This document shows positions 26,850 through 35,639 of a DNA stretch of 64,000 nucleotides, in pieces (the first letter of the stretch is position 1; the number at the start of each line of letters is the position of its first letter). Position numbers and translations under genes: made by a program. The stretch covers positions 62,001 through 126,000 of the forward strand of contig CAWGIW010000003.1 of NCBI GenBank assembly GCA_963822825.1, given 5' to 3'. The notes under the pieces were generated by a model, which was given only the letters and a program-made list of their open reading frames with translations, made no database searches and had not been told where the DNA came from. This DNA is from JAWWPY01 sp963822825. GTDB lineage: Bacteria > Actinomycetota > Actinomycetes > Streptosporangiales > Streptosporangiaceae.

Positions 26850-28439
26850 ATGGCGATGGTGAGCGGCCAGGCCGATCCGTACGATCTTGACGCGCTCGCG
26901 GTCAGCGACAGGTTTCGCCTGTTCAACTTCACGCGCCGCGACGACTACGTCGCCTACCTGTGGGTCCTGCGCGGCATGGACCGGCTCCGCGGGATGCACG
27001 TGGCCCAGTCCCACACCGATGACGTGGCCGAGATCCTGGCTGAACTGGCCGCCACCCATGACAGCGTCCCCGAGGACGTAGGCAACCTCCGGAACCGGCT
27101 GGACAACCTTTCCGACGACGGCGTCCTGCACCGGCTGGAGGACGCGTCGCGCGCCGGGAGCCTGGCCCGGTACCGGAACCGGCAGTCGGTGTATCAGTTC
27201 AGCGAGCTCGGGCATCGCGCGTACACGGCGGTCGAAGGTGTCCTCGCCGCCCGGGTGCAGGACGCGAACCTGTCCCGGCTCGTGTTCTCCGACATCCTGC
27301 GCGACCTGCACGGCCTGGCCGAGGCGAATCGCGGCAGCGATGGCGACGAGATCGTGCGCCGCCTGACCAGCCTCGACCGGGTCATGGAGGACATGGCGCG
27401 CCGGTCGGCGCGCTTTCATCTGACGCTCGGCGACATCACCCGCTCGACGGACACCTCGCCCGAGATGTTCCTGCGCCACAAGCACGCGCTGATGGCCCAC
27501 ATGAGCGACTTCATGGCCGAACTTGACCGGTACCTGCCCCGTCTGGCCGTGGCGGTCGCGCAAGTCGAGGCGACCGGTGTCGGAACGCTGCTGAACCGCG
27601 CGGCCGAAGCGGACGATCGCCCGCTGATGCGCCGGGACGAGGTTCTCGAGGACTGGCGGCGCCGCTGGGTCGCGGTCCGCGCCTGGTTCGTGGCCGAGCC
27701 TGGCGGGAGCTCGCAGGCCGCGGAGCTGGCCGCCGCGACGCGGGCCGGAGTCTCCAGCGTGATAGCGATGCTGCGCCAGATCACCGAGTCGCAGCGCGGC
27801 GGGGTCAACCGCTCCACCCAGCTCCGGCACCTGGCCGCGTGGGCGTTTGACGTGATGGACGAGGATGCCGCGCACGCGCTGATGTCGGCCGCGTTCAACC
27901 TGCGCCGAGCCCGGCACCTCGGCGGCGTGCATGACGACACCGACCTGATCTCGCCCCGGTTGTCCTGGCACGACGCCCCAGGTGTGGAGGTCGCGGTGAC
28001 GCTGTTCCGCCGCGGCAAGGCACCCACTCCCGGTGTCCCGCAACGAGTCCAGGCCCACGCCGGCATCCAGGCGGAGCTGCGCCGCCGCCAGGCCGCCCAG
28101 CGAGCCGTAGATCGCGAGGCCGCGCAGAGCTTGCTCAAGTTGGGCCTGCTCACCACGGGCCCGGCCGACCACACGCTGGACGAGGCCCAGACTCGCGTCC
28201 TGCTGAAGCTGCTGACCCGGGCCCTGGAGGCCAGGTCGGTGGTGGCCGGGCGGATCACCGGCGGGTCAGGCGGAAACGACGTGATGGTCATCCGCCTGGT
28301 GCCCTCGCCCGCCGGCAGCGCCGTCCGCACCGCGCATGGCGTGCTCCACCTGCCCGGCCTGCGTCTCGAAATCGAGCCCGCCCGCGCCCGCGTCGGCAGG
28401 CCCAGCGTCGTCGCGGCCGCCGGGGGGCCTGATGGCTGA
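26850..28439 (+). CDS. jetA: Wadjet JetA (TIGR02677 / DUF2397)
   Basis: About 529 residues from an ATG with GGGAG about 10 bases upstream; earlier in-frame starts exist but do not look coding. The opening FRLFNFTRRDDYVAYLWVLRG and the long helical body are those of TIGR02677/DUF2397, the kleisin-like subunit of the non-type-I Wadjet set. It links the JetC heads and JetB. First gene of an intact four-gene operon; the stop overlaps jetB by 8 bases. Undamaged over its full length, in contrast to the type I set 6 kb upstream. Confidence 0.88.
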   Translation: MAMVSGQADPYDLDALAVSDRFRLFNFTRRDDYVAYLWVLRGMDRLRGMHVAQSHTDDVAEILAELAATHDSVPEDVGNLRNRLDNLSDDGVLHRLEDASRAGSLARYRNRQSVYQFSELGHRAYTAVEGVLAARVQDANLSRLVFSDILRDLHGLAEANRGSDGDEIVRRLTSLDRVMEDMARRSARFHLTLGDITRSTDTSPEMFLRHKHALMAHMSDFMAELDRYLPRLAVAVAQVEATGVGTLLNRAAEADDRPLMRRDEVLEDWRRRWVAVRAWFVAEPGGSSQAAELAAATRAGVSSVIAMLRQITESQRGGVNRSTQLRHLAAWAFDVMDEDAAHALMSAAFNLRRARHLGGVHDDTDLISPRLSWHDAPGVEVAVTLFRRGKAPTPGVPQRVQAHAGIQAELRRRQAAQRAVDREAAQSLLKLGLLTTGPADHTLDEAQTRVLLKLLTRALEARSVVAGRITGGSGGNDVMVIRLVPSPAGSAVRTAHGVLHLPGLRLEIEPARARVGRPSVVAAAGGPDG

Positions 28440-29856
28440 GCCGAGCACCGCCCGCGGGGTCGCGCCGAGCGATCTCGGCTCCTATCAGCACGCCGTCCGC
28501 CTCGTGCTGACCAACGACTTCATCACGGCCGCGCGTCCCCGGGCCGGAGCCCTCGCCGCGGTGCTGCGCTGGGCCGACCTGATGGCCAGGGACTTTGCCG
28601 AACTGCTCGGGTACACGCTGGTCGCGACCGCGCATCAGGTGCGGCTGGTGCGGCGGCTCGACACGCTCGACGGGACACAGCGCTCGGTCTTCGCGGCCAG
28701 GAGCGGCCGGCCTTTCGACCGGCGCCGGCTGGCCTACCTGTGCCTGGTCCTCGCCGTCTTCCAGCGGTCCAGAATCGAGATCAGCTTGGCCGACCTGGTC
28801 CGCGCCCTCGCCCCGACGGCCAACGCGATCAATGGTCTCGGCTTCGACGCGACCATCACCGAGCACAAGCGGGCCGTCGTCGACGTCCTGGACTGGCTCG
28901 CGGACCACGGCGCGCTGCGCCTGTCCGACGGTTCGGCGGAGAACTGGGCGCACGACAGCGAACGCGGAGACGCCCTCTACGACATCGACCACGACATCTG
29001 CGCGTCGCTGTTCCGGCCCGCCCGCCCGATCCAGCACCTCCCCGGGGCCGTCGGCCTGCTCAACGTGGCCGACGGCAGCACGAGGCGGTCCGCCCAGCGG
29101 GAGGCGGCCGCGCGCCGGGCCCGCCGCCTGCTGCTGGAACATCCTGTCCTCTATTACGCCACGCTCGACGGCGAGACGGCCGCGGCGCTGCGCGGAACCG
29201 ACCTGGCCGACAACCTCGCCCGGCTCACCGGCCTCGTGGTGGAGCGGCGCGCCGAGGGTGTGATGCTCGTCGATCCCACCGGCCGGTTCACCGATCAGCC
29301 GTTCCCGGGCCGGGGCGGTGCCGTCAACCGGACCGCCGGATTGCTGCTGGCCAAGGTCGCGGACCTGCTGGAGGATCCTGACGCTGGCCCGGCCCTGACC
29401 CGGATACCGGTGCCCCCGGCTGTCGATGACCTCAGGGACCTGCTGGAACGGATCGACGCCGGGATGGATCCAGGCACGGCAGACCATGATCACGACCTGG
29501 CCTGGCCGTCTGCGACGCCCTCGGCCGAGGCTGGCGATCCGCGGGCCGAGACGCCGGCGCTGGAGGCAGCATTTGTGGAGCGGACGCGTATGGAGGGCAT
29601 GCTCGCGGAACTCTACGACGACTTCGGCCCGGCCTCGTTCACCGCACAATGGCAGTACGACCCGGACGGGCTGCTGGCCGCCGCGACACGGCTGCTCGAT
29701 GATCTCCGCCTGATCCGGCGCCTCCCCGGCGGTGCGCTGATACTGCCCGCGGCCGCGCGCTACCGCAATATCACCGCCGCGCTGCCGGACAGCGCGAAGC
29801 ATGACGGGCAGGGCGCTTTTAACTTCACCAACCTCTCAACGGAAGGACCTGCGTGA
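28432..29856 (+). CDS. jetB: Wadjet JetB (TIGR02678 / DUF2398)
   Basis: 474 residues from the ATG that overlaps the end of jetA by 8 bases (MAEPSTARG). The winged-helix-rich DUF2398 body is recognisable from LRWADLMARDFAELLGYTL, RRLAYLCLVLAVFQRS, HKRAVVDVLDWLADHGALRL and the C-terminal LLDDLRLIRRLPGG. This subunit binds the SMC motor as in other Wadjet complexes. Its stop overlaps the jetC GTG start (GTGA). No frame faults. Confidence 0.88.
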   Translation: MAEPSTARGVAPSDLGSYQHAVRLVLTNDFITAARPRAGALAAVLRWADLMARDFAELLGYTLVATAHQVRLVRRLDTLDGTQRSVFAARSGRPFDRRRLAYLCLVLAVFQRSRIEISLADLVRALAPTANAINGLGFDATITEHKRAVVDVLDWLADHGALRLSDGSAENWAHDSERGDALYDIDHDICASLFRPARPIQHLPGAVGLLNVADGSTRRSAQREAAARRARRLLLEHPVLYYATLDGETAAALRGTDLADNLARLTGLVVERRAEGVMLVDPTGRFTDQPFPGRGGAVNRTAGLLLAKVADLLEDPDAGPALTRIPVPPAVDDLRDLLERIDAGMDPGTADHDHDLAWPSATPSAEAGDPRAETPALEAAFVERTRMEGMLAELYDDFGPASFTAQWQYDPDGLLAAATRLLDDLRLIRRLPGGALILPAAARYRNITAALPDSAKHDGQGAFNFTNLSTEGPA

Positions 29857-32800
29857 CTGCCAGCCAGCGCGAGGCAGCCGGCACCCGGTTCAAACCGACC
29901 CGGGCCGGGATCATCAATTTGTGGGATTACTTCGACGAGGAATTCGCCTTCGCCGATGGCCGCCTCGCCCTGCGCGGCCACAACGGGTCAGGCAAGACCA
30001 AGGCCCTCGAGGTGCTTTTCCCGTTTGTCCTCGACGGCAGCCTGGACGCCCGCCGGCTTGACCCGTTCAGCGGTGAGAACCGCACCATGAAGGCGAACCT
30101 GCTCTACCGGGGCCAGGAGGCCGAGCATGGCTACGTCTGGATGGAGTTCGGGCGGCCCAATGAACTTGAACAGCACAGCGAGTTCGACCAGCCTGCTGAG
30201 ACCGTCACCCTCATCGTCGGCCTGACGGCGCACAAGAACTGGGACCGGCCCCGCCCGTCGTTTTACATCACCGGCCAGCGGATGGGCGTCGAGTTCGGCC
30301 TGCTGTCCGCCGACTCCCGCCCGCTGACGGCCAAGCAGCTCACCGCGGTGCTCGGCCGTGAGGCGCACCACGGCGACCGGAAGGGCGCGTACCAGGAGGC
30401 CGTGGACGCGCGGCTGTTCGGCCTCGGCCGCCAGCGGTACACCCAGCTGCTCGACCTGCTGATCGCCCTGCGCCGCCCGTTGCTGGCCAAGGACCTCGAT
30501 CCCGGCAAGGTCTCGGACACCCTCACCGCGGGCCTGAGCCCGGTCGACGAAGACCTGGTCGAGCAGGCGGCGCGGGACTTCGAGAACCTGGCCGCCGTGC
30601 AGAAGCAGTACGACGACCTGGCCGCCGCTAACACCGCGGTCCAGGCCTTCCTCGTCCAGTACGTCGCCTACCTGCGTGCCCACACCCGGCATCAGCTGGA
30701 TCAGGTCTCCGCCCGGATGACGGCGGCCGCCGGGCATTTCGGCGCGATCACCGTGGCCGCGCGGGAGGTCGCGCGGTCAGGGCAGGAGGAACAGCGGGCG
30801 ATAGACGCGGGGAAGCTGGCCAAGACCAGCTGTGACACGTTCGACGCGCGCCTGTTCGCGCTCAAGAACCGGGATGCGTACAAGGACCACGAGAAACTGG
30901 CGATCAGGCGCAGCCAGCTGGAGAAGGAGCAACGTGACCTGGCGGTCCAGCAAGCCCAGTTGGCCAAGGCCCGGACCAATGTCCAGGACCTGGAGCAGGA
31001 GGCTGGGGCCCTGGCCGACCGGCTGGCCGAGGTCGGCCGCGCCGTTGATCGTCACGCCCGGAATCTGGTCGAGACCGCGGACCGAGCCGGCGTCACCCGT
31101 GACGGCGAGCCCGCCGATTCCGGCGAGGATCTCCCGGTCAGCGCGAAGGCCCGCGCCGCCGCCCGCCGGGATGACATCCGCGAGATCCGCGCGCAGATCG
31201 CGCTGGTCCGTGACGCGGAGCGGGACCGCGAAGGCACGGAGAGCGCGCTCGGCACGGCGCAGCAACTGCTGGACAAACGCGAGCAGTCGTGCCGCGACGC
31301 CGATGAACGGCTGGACCGCGCCCGCGCGGCCGTCGCCGAGGATTTGCGCTCCTGGGCGGGCCGGTGGAGCAGTGAGGGACCATACGCGGTGGTCACCGCA
31401 GACCAGGCCGGGACGCTCGCCGGGGCGCTGGACCAGATCAGCGAGCCAGACGCACCGACCCTCATAGAGATGTTCACCACGCTGACCCAGGAGCGCAAGA
31501 CGGCCCTGATCACCACCGGCGAACAGCTCAAGCACCGCGACCAGGGCCTAGCCGCGCAGGAGAAGCAGCGGACCGGCGAGCGGGAAGCGATCGCGGCGGA
31601 GCGGGACGATGCCCCGCCGCCGTCTGACTTGCGGCCCGCCGACCGGGCCGGACGCCCGGGCGCGCCGTTGTGGCAGCTCGTGGCGTTCGCCGACAATCTC
31701 GGCGACGACGCGGCCGCCGCGATTGAAGGCGCGCTCTACGGTGCTGGCCTGCTCACCGCGTGGATCCACCCCGAGCCCGCGCTGACGGCGGCGGCGGTCG
31801 CCGAGGCCGAGGCCGACGGCTATCTCGTCGCGCTCCCGGCTGAGGCGCGGCCGGCGGGCCGGACTCTCGCCGACGTCCTTGTGCCCGTACAGCAGGACAC
31901 AGTGCAACGAGACACAGTGCAGCAGGACGTAGTCGCCCCGGCGGTGGTCGCCGCCGTGCTCGCGTCGATCGCCGTGGCTGAGGAGGCTCCGTCCGGACCT
32001 ACCGGGCCCGTCGTGACGACTCGGGCGCAGTACAGCTTTGGCCCGTATCTCGGGGCTCGGCCCAAGGCAGCCCCGGAGTTCATCGGCGCCACCAACCGGG
32101 CCAGCCGGCGTCGTGCCCGCCTGGCCGAACTCGACATCGAGATCGCCGCCATCAGGGGCCAGCGAGATGAGCTTGCCGCGGAACTGAGCCGAACCGGCGA
32201 CGCGCTCGCTGACCTCGGGCGCGCGCAGCGGGAGTTGCCCCGGACCGCGCCGGTGGCCGCGGCCCTCACCGAAGTTGCGAATGCGGCGGCGCGGCTGTCC
32301 GCGGCCCGGGACCGGCTCAACGACGCGAAGGCGGAACTCGACGCGGCCATCGCGGAACTCGACGCGCGGGCCCGGCGCCTTCGGCGTGCCGGAGCCGACC
32401 ATGACATGCCCGTCGCGCCCGACGAGGTTGATGCCGTGGAGCGGGCTGTGGCCGAGTTCGAGCGCGCTGCGGATGACCTGGTCCGTAACCGCCGCGACGC
32501 GGCCACCCTCGATGATGACCTGATCAGGCGGCGCGCCCTCATAGACCGGCTGAGCACCGAGAATGACGACGCCGCCGAGGTCCTCGCTGACAACCGCGCG
32601 GCGCATATGGCGAGCGCGGAGAAGTTGTTCGTTGAAGAGCGGGTGACCGGAGCGGAGTACGAGCAGATCCGTGACGAGATCACCGAAGCGGAAGAGCAGC
32701 TAGGCGCGGCCCGCACGGAGCTACGAGCCGCTAACGAGAGGGAAGCCAAGGAGCACGACGCGCTCGTGCGCGCCCAAGGTGACCTTGACCACGGCCGCCG

Positions 32801-34190
32801 TGACCTGGCCGGCGCCGTGGCCGAGCTAACGGCGCAGGCGGCTGTTTTCGCGCCCTACGCTCATGGCGACCTGCGCCCGCTGCTGGAGGTGACCGAGACC
32901 GCGCCCTGGCCTGGTGCTGGCCAATGGCCCGCCGCCGAGCAGGTCACCGCCGCGCTTGTCGATCGCCTGGCCAGCGAGGACGAACCGCCCGAGCCGCTCG
33001 ACGCGATCAGCGCGGTCTTGCCCGACGGGGTCGCCGCGATCCTGGACGCGTTCACCGCCGCGACCCGGGGCGGGCGCGCGGTCACCGACGGCGTCCTCAA
33101 GGGCGCGGTGGACCGGACGTGGGGTGCGTACCGGGAGTTCGAGAATGCCCTCAAGGCCGGGGAGGACGGATACCAGGCCGACATGACCGGGGACGCGCCC
33201 TTCGTGGTCGACGTCGCGACTAACGAGGGGCGGGTGCCCGCCGCCGCCTTCGCCCGCAAGATCGCGGAGGACGTGGAGAACCAGGGCATCTTGCTGGAAG
33301 AGCGCGAGCGCACCGTGCTGGAGGACTCGTTGCTGACGGCGCTGGCCCAGCAGATCCACTCCCGCGTGCTCGCGGCCAAGGATCTCGTCAATCAGATGGA
33401 TGCGGACACCAAGTCCAAGCCGATGTCCTCCGGTATGGCGATCGGAATTGGCTGGGTCCGTTCCGACAAGCTCACCGAGCAGCAGGCCGCGGTGTCGCGG
33501 CTGCTCGACCGGGACGCCGCGACCCTGGGGCCGGACGGGCTGGCCGAGCTGCGCGGCTTGCTCCGGGCGATGATCCACGAGCACCGCGCGGGCAATCCAC
33601 GTGACACCTACCGGGAAGTGCTTGGGTCGGTGCTCGACTACCGGTCGTGGCACACCTTCGAGCTGCGGATGCTGCGGCCGGGCGAGCCTCCGGAACGGCT
33701 GACCAGGAAGAAGCACTCCGAGATGTCCGGCGGGGAGAAGTCCGCCGCGATCCACATGCCGCTGTTCGCCGCGGCCAATGCGCTGTATTCGTCCTCGAAG
33801 CCGACCTGCCCGCGGATGGTCGCCCTGGACGAGGCGTTCGCGGGAATCGATGACAAGTTCAAGCCCGAACTGCTGGGCCTGACCGTCCGGTTCGACCTCG
33901 ACCTGTTCATGACCGGGCACGACTTGTGGGTCACCTACCCGACCGTGCCGACCATCGCCCACTACGACATGCAGCACGACAAGGCCGCCCACGCGCTCTC
34001 CACCTTGCTGGCCCTGTGGGACGGTGAGCAGCTGATCGACGCCGACGCCGGATACGCGGGCAACGAGGATCTCGCCGCCGAGTTGCTGGGCTTCCGCCCG
34101 ACCCGGCACGTCCCCGCCGACGTCGGCGACGTGCTGACGATGAACGTCAACGGCGGCGATGACGACGAGGGCGATGAGGACACGGAATGA
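29853..34190 (+). CDS. jetC: Wadjet JetC (TIGR02680), SMC-like ATPase
   Basis: 1445 residues, GTG start. Walker A GHNGSGKTK lies at residues 42-50 after RFKPTRAGIINLWDYFDEEF. Two long coiled-coil arms rich in Ala/Arg/Glu/Asp follow. The signature MSGGEKSA is near residue 1291 and Walker B MVALDEAFAGID near 1323. It is the DNA-loop-extruding motor that recognises circular plasmids. Oddity: three copies of a 15-base unit (QQDTV, QRDTV, QQDVV; 31890-31934) sit in the middle of the protein. Overlaps jetD by ATGA. Long and intact, so the system is probably functional. Confidence 0.92.
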   Translation: MTASQREAAGTRFKPTRAGIINLWDYFDEEFAFADGRLALRGHNGSGKTKALEVLFPFVLDGSLDARRLDPFSGENRTMKANLLYRGQEAEHGYVWMEFGRPNELEQHSEFDQPAETVTLIVGLTAHKNWDRPRPSFYITGQRMGVEFGLLSADSRPLTAKQLTAVLGREAHHGDRKGAYQEAVDARLFGLGRQRYTQLLDLLIALRRPLLAKDLDPGKVSDTLTAGLSPVDEDLVEQAARDFENLAAVQKQYDDLAAANTAVQAFLVQYVAYLRAHTRHQLDQVSARMTAAAGHFGAITVAAREVARSGQEEQRAIDAGKLAKTSCDTFDARLFALKNRDAYKDHEKLAIRRSQLEKEQRDLAVQQAQLAKARTNVQDLEQEAGALADRLAEVGRAVDRHARNLVETADRAGVTRDGEPADSGEDLPVSAKARAAARRDDIREIRAQIALVRDAERDREGTESALGTAQQLLDKREQSCRDADERLDRARAAVAEDLRSWAGRWSSEGPYAVVTADQAGTLAGALDQISEPDAPTLIEMFTTLTQERKTALITTGEQLKHRDQGLAAQEKQRTGEREAIAAERDDAPPPSDLRPADRAGRPGAPLWQLVAFADNLGDDAAAAIEGALYGAGLLTAWIHPEPALTAAAVAEAEADGYLVALPAEARPAGRTLADVLVPVQQDTVQRDTVQQDVVAPAVVAAVLASIAVAEEAPSGPTGPVVTTRAQYSFGPYLGARPKAAPEFIGATNRASRRRARLAELDIEIAAIRGQRDELAAELSRTGDALADLGRAQRELPRTAPVAAALTEVANAAARLSAARDRLNDAKAELDAAIAELDARARRLRRAGADHDMPVAPDEVDAVERAVAEFERAADDLVRNRRDAATLDDDLIRRRALIDRLSTENDDAAEVLADNRAAHMASAEKLFVEERVTGAEYEQIRDEITEAEEQLGAARTELRAANEREAKEHDALVRAQGDLDHGRRDLAGAVAELTAQAAVFAPYAHGDLRPLLEVTETAPWPGAGQWPAAEQVTAALVDRLASEDEPPEPLDAISAVLPDGVAAILDAFTAATRGGRAVTDGVLKGAVDRTWGAYREFENALKAGEDGYQADMTGDAPFVVDVATNEGRVPAAAFARKIAEDVENQGILLEERERTVLEDSLLTALAQQIHSRVLAAKDLVNQMDADTKSKPMSSGMAIGIGWVRSDKLTEQQAAVSRLLDRDAATLGPDGLAELRGLLRAMIHEHRAGNPRDTYREVLGSVLDYRSWHTFELRMLRPGEPPERLTRKKHSEMSGGEKSAAIHMPLFAAANALYSSSKPTCPRMVALDEAFAGIDDKFKPELLGLTVRFDLDLFMTGHDLWVTYPTVPTIAHYDMQHDKAAHALSTLLALWDGEQLIDADAGYAGNEDLAAELLGFRPTRHVPADVGDVLTMNVNGGDDDEGDEDTE

Positions 34191-35545
34191 GCGGCGGCGC
34201 GCTGGGGGTGAGCGGCGGTACGCCGAGGGTGGGCGGCGGCGCGCTGGGTGTGGGCGGCGGTGCGCCCGGGATGGGCGGCGGCGCGGGGGGTGTGGGCGGC
34301 GGTCCGCCGGGTGTCAACCGGTACCGCCGCCCGGAATACCGGCGGCTGCTGGCCGCCGCCCGCCGGTCCCTGGAACGGACCGGAGGTGCCCTGGCTGGGC
34401 GAATCAGCGTCGCGGAGCCAGACGATGCCGAGCGGAAGGCGATCATCGGCATCACCGGCGTCCACCAGCCGGCCGGGACTAAACGCCTGACCGTGCCCCT
34501 GGCCGATCTTGATGCCGCCGTCCGCCGTGCGACCGGCCTCGGCCTGGCCGCTGTGCTGGCTGCCCTCGGTGGCCCGCTGCGCGACCGGCCCGCCGAGACC
34601 GCGTCGCTGGCCGCGGCCCGCGCAGCGCTGATCGCGACCGCCGAGGCCAGCTCACTGAACGAGTCGTGCCACTGGTACCGCGCATGGCTGGCTGATCAGC
34701 GCCGGGACGGTACGGTCACGCGGCTGGCGGGACAGGGCGATGCGGCGGTACTTGGGCAGGCGATCCGCGTTCTCGAATACCTCGAAGCCCGGTCGCCCAC
34801 CGCCGCGCCGATCGCCTTGCCCGCGCTCGCCGCTCAGATCACGGGCGACACGAAGGCGCTGAATCACGGCACGACCCTGGCCACGCTGATCCTGCGGGCC
34901 TTGGCTCTGCGGGCGAGCGTCAGTCGGCAGGCCTCCGCCGCGGAGCGCCGGGAACTGTGGGACCTTTCCGGCGTCATCGTCAACGATCTGGCCAGCCGGG
35001 TGCTCGTCCTCAACGTCACAGCGGAGGGTGATGGCCTGGCCGAGTGGCTGACCGACGCGGCCCGCTACGGCACTCCCTTCCAGGTGACGCTGCACCAGCT
35101 CGTCACCCACCCGATCCGGCTTCGCCTGCCCCGGATATTCGTCTGCGAGAATCCCGCCGTCCTCAGGCGCGCGTGTGCGGAACTCGGCCCGGCGTGCCCC
35201 CCGGTCATCTGCACCGAAGGTCGGCCATCCACGGCATTCCACCGGCTGGCCCGGATCGCTGTAGAAGCGGGCGGTGAACTCTGGTACCACGGCGACTTCG
35301 ACTGGCCGGGCGTGGCCATCGCCGCGGATGTCATCAACCGCCACGGCGCGCGGGTGTGGCGGATGAATGCCTGCGACTACCTAGGGGGAAGCGGGACGGA
35401 TGCTCCCCGCGTCGCGCTCAGCGGCGATCCTGTGGCCACGCCGTGGGACCCCGAGCTGGCCGAGGCGATGCTCGCGACCGGGCAAGCCGTCTATGAGGAG
35501 ACCGTCACCGATCAGCTTCTGGCGGATCTCGCTAGTCGGTTCTGA
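34187..35545 (+). CDS. jetD: Wadjet JetD (TIGR02679 / DUF3323+DUF2399), Toprim-like nuclease
   Basis: 452 residues, ATG overlapping the jetC stop. The C-terminal DUF2399 Toprim-like part shows ELWYHGDFDWPGVAIAADVI and RMNACDYLGG; the DUF3323 part precedes it. It cuts the DNA captured by JetABC. The first 44 residues are a Gly-rich low-complexity string of GGG(A/P) units that is not part of the family, apparently grown by slippage in GC-rich DNA. The last codons plus trailer recur at 7249-7316, and 21 bases of the end recur at 40837-40857. Confidence 0.9.
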   Translation: MSGGALGVSGGTPRVGGGALGVGGGAPGMGGGAGGVGGGPPGVNRYRRPEYRRLLAAARRSLERTGGALAGRISVAEPDDAERKAIIGITGVHQPAGTKRLTVPLADLDAAVRRATGLGLAAVLAALGGPLRDRPAETASLAAARAALIATAEASSLNESCHWYRAWLADQRRDGTVTRLAGQGDAAVLGQAIRVLEYLEARSPTAAPIALPALAAQITGDTKALNHGTTLATLILRALALRASVSRQASAAERRELWDLSGVIVNDLASRVLVLNVTAEGDGLAEWLTDAARYGTPFQVTLHQLVTHPIRLRLPRIFVCENPAVLRRACAELGPACPPVICTEGRPSTAFHRLARIAVEAGGELWYHGDFDWPGVAIAADVINRHGARVWRMNACDYLGGSGTDAPRVALSGDPVATPWDPELAEAMLATGQAVYEETVTDQLLADLASRF

Positions 35546-35634
35546 ATAACGCTCGCAGTGTCTTATTCAGCAGTGCCTTATTCAAAGCTCGGGTTAGCCT
35601 GAGCCCTCTCAGCTGGGCGTCGAGCCAGTCGGCC
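35528..35634 (+). repeat. Direct repeat of jetD 3' end and flank (right copy)
   Basis: Partner of 7249-7316: 28 of 29 bases over 35528-35556, then 21 identical at 35608-35628. The insertion between them (about 35557-35595) contains two TTATTCA units. On the minus strand the second block would encode WLDAQLR, the epimerase end seen at the left copy, so both copies join a jetD tail to an epimerase tail. Confidence 0.85.
35542..35570. terminator. Hairpin after jetD
   Basis: CTGAATAA (35542-35549, containing the jetD stop TGA) pairs with TTATTCAG (35563-35570), 8-bp stem and 13-base loop. It lies between jetD and the converging SARP gene. No T-tract follows. Confidence 0.5.
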
Positions 35635-35639
35635 GCAGG

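Noticed and set aside
26739..29802. Two long minus-strand frames (26739-28172 and 28288-29802) opposite jetA and jetB
   Set aside because: Antisense shadows of GC-rich genes: His/Gln/Arg-rich, no family resemblance, and the plus-strand products are clear Wadjet subunits.
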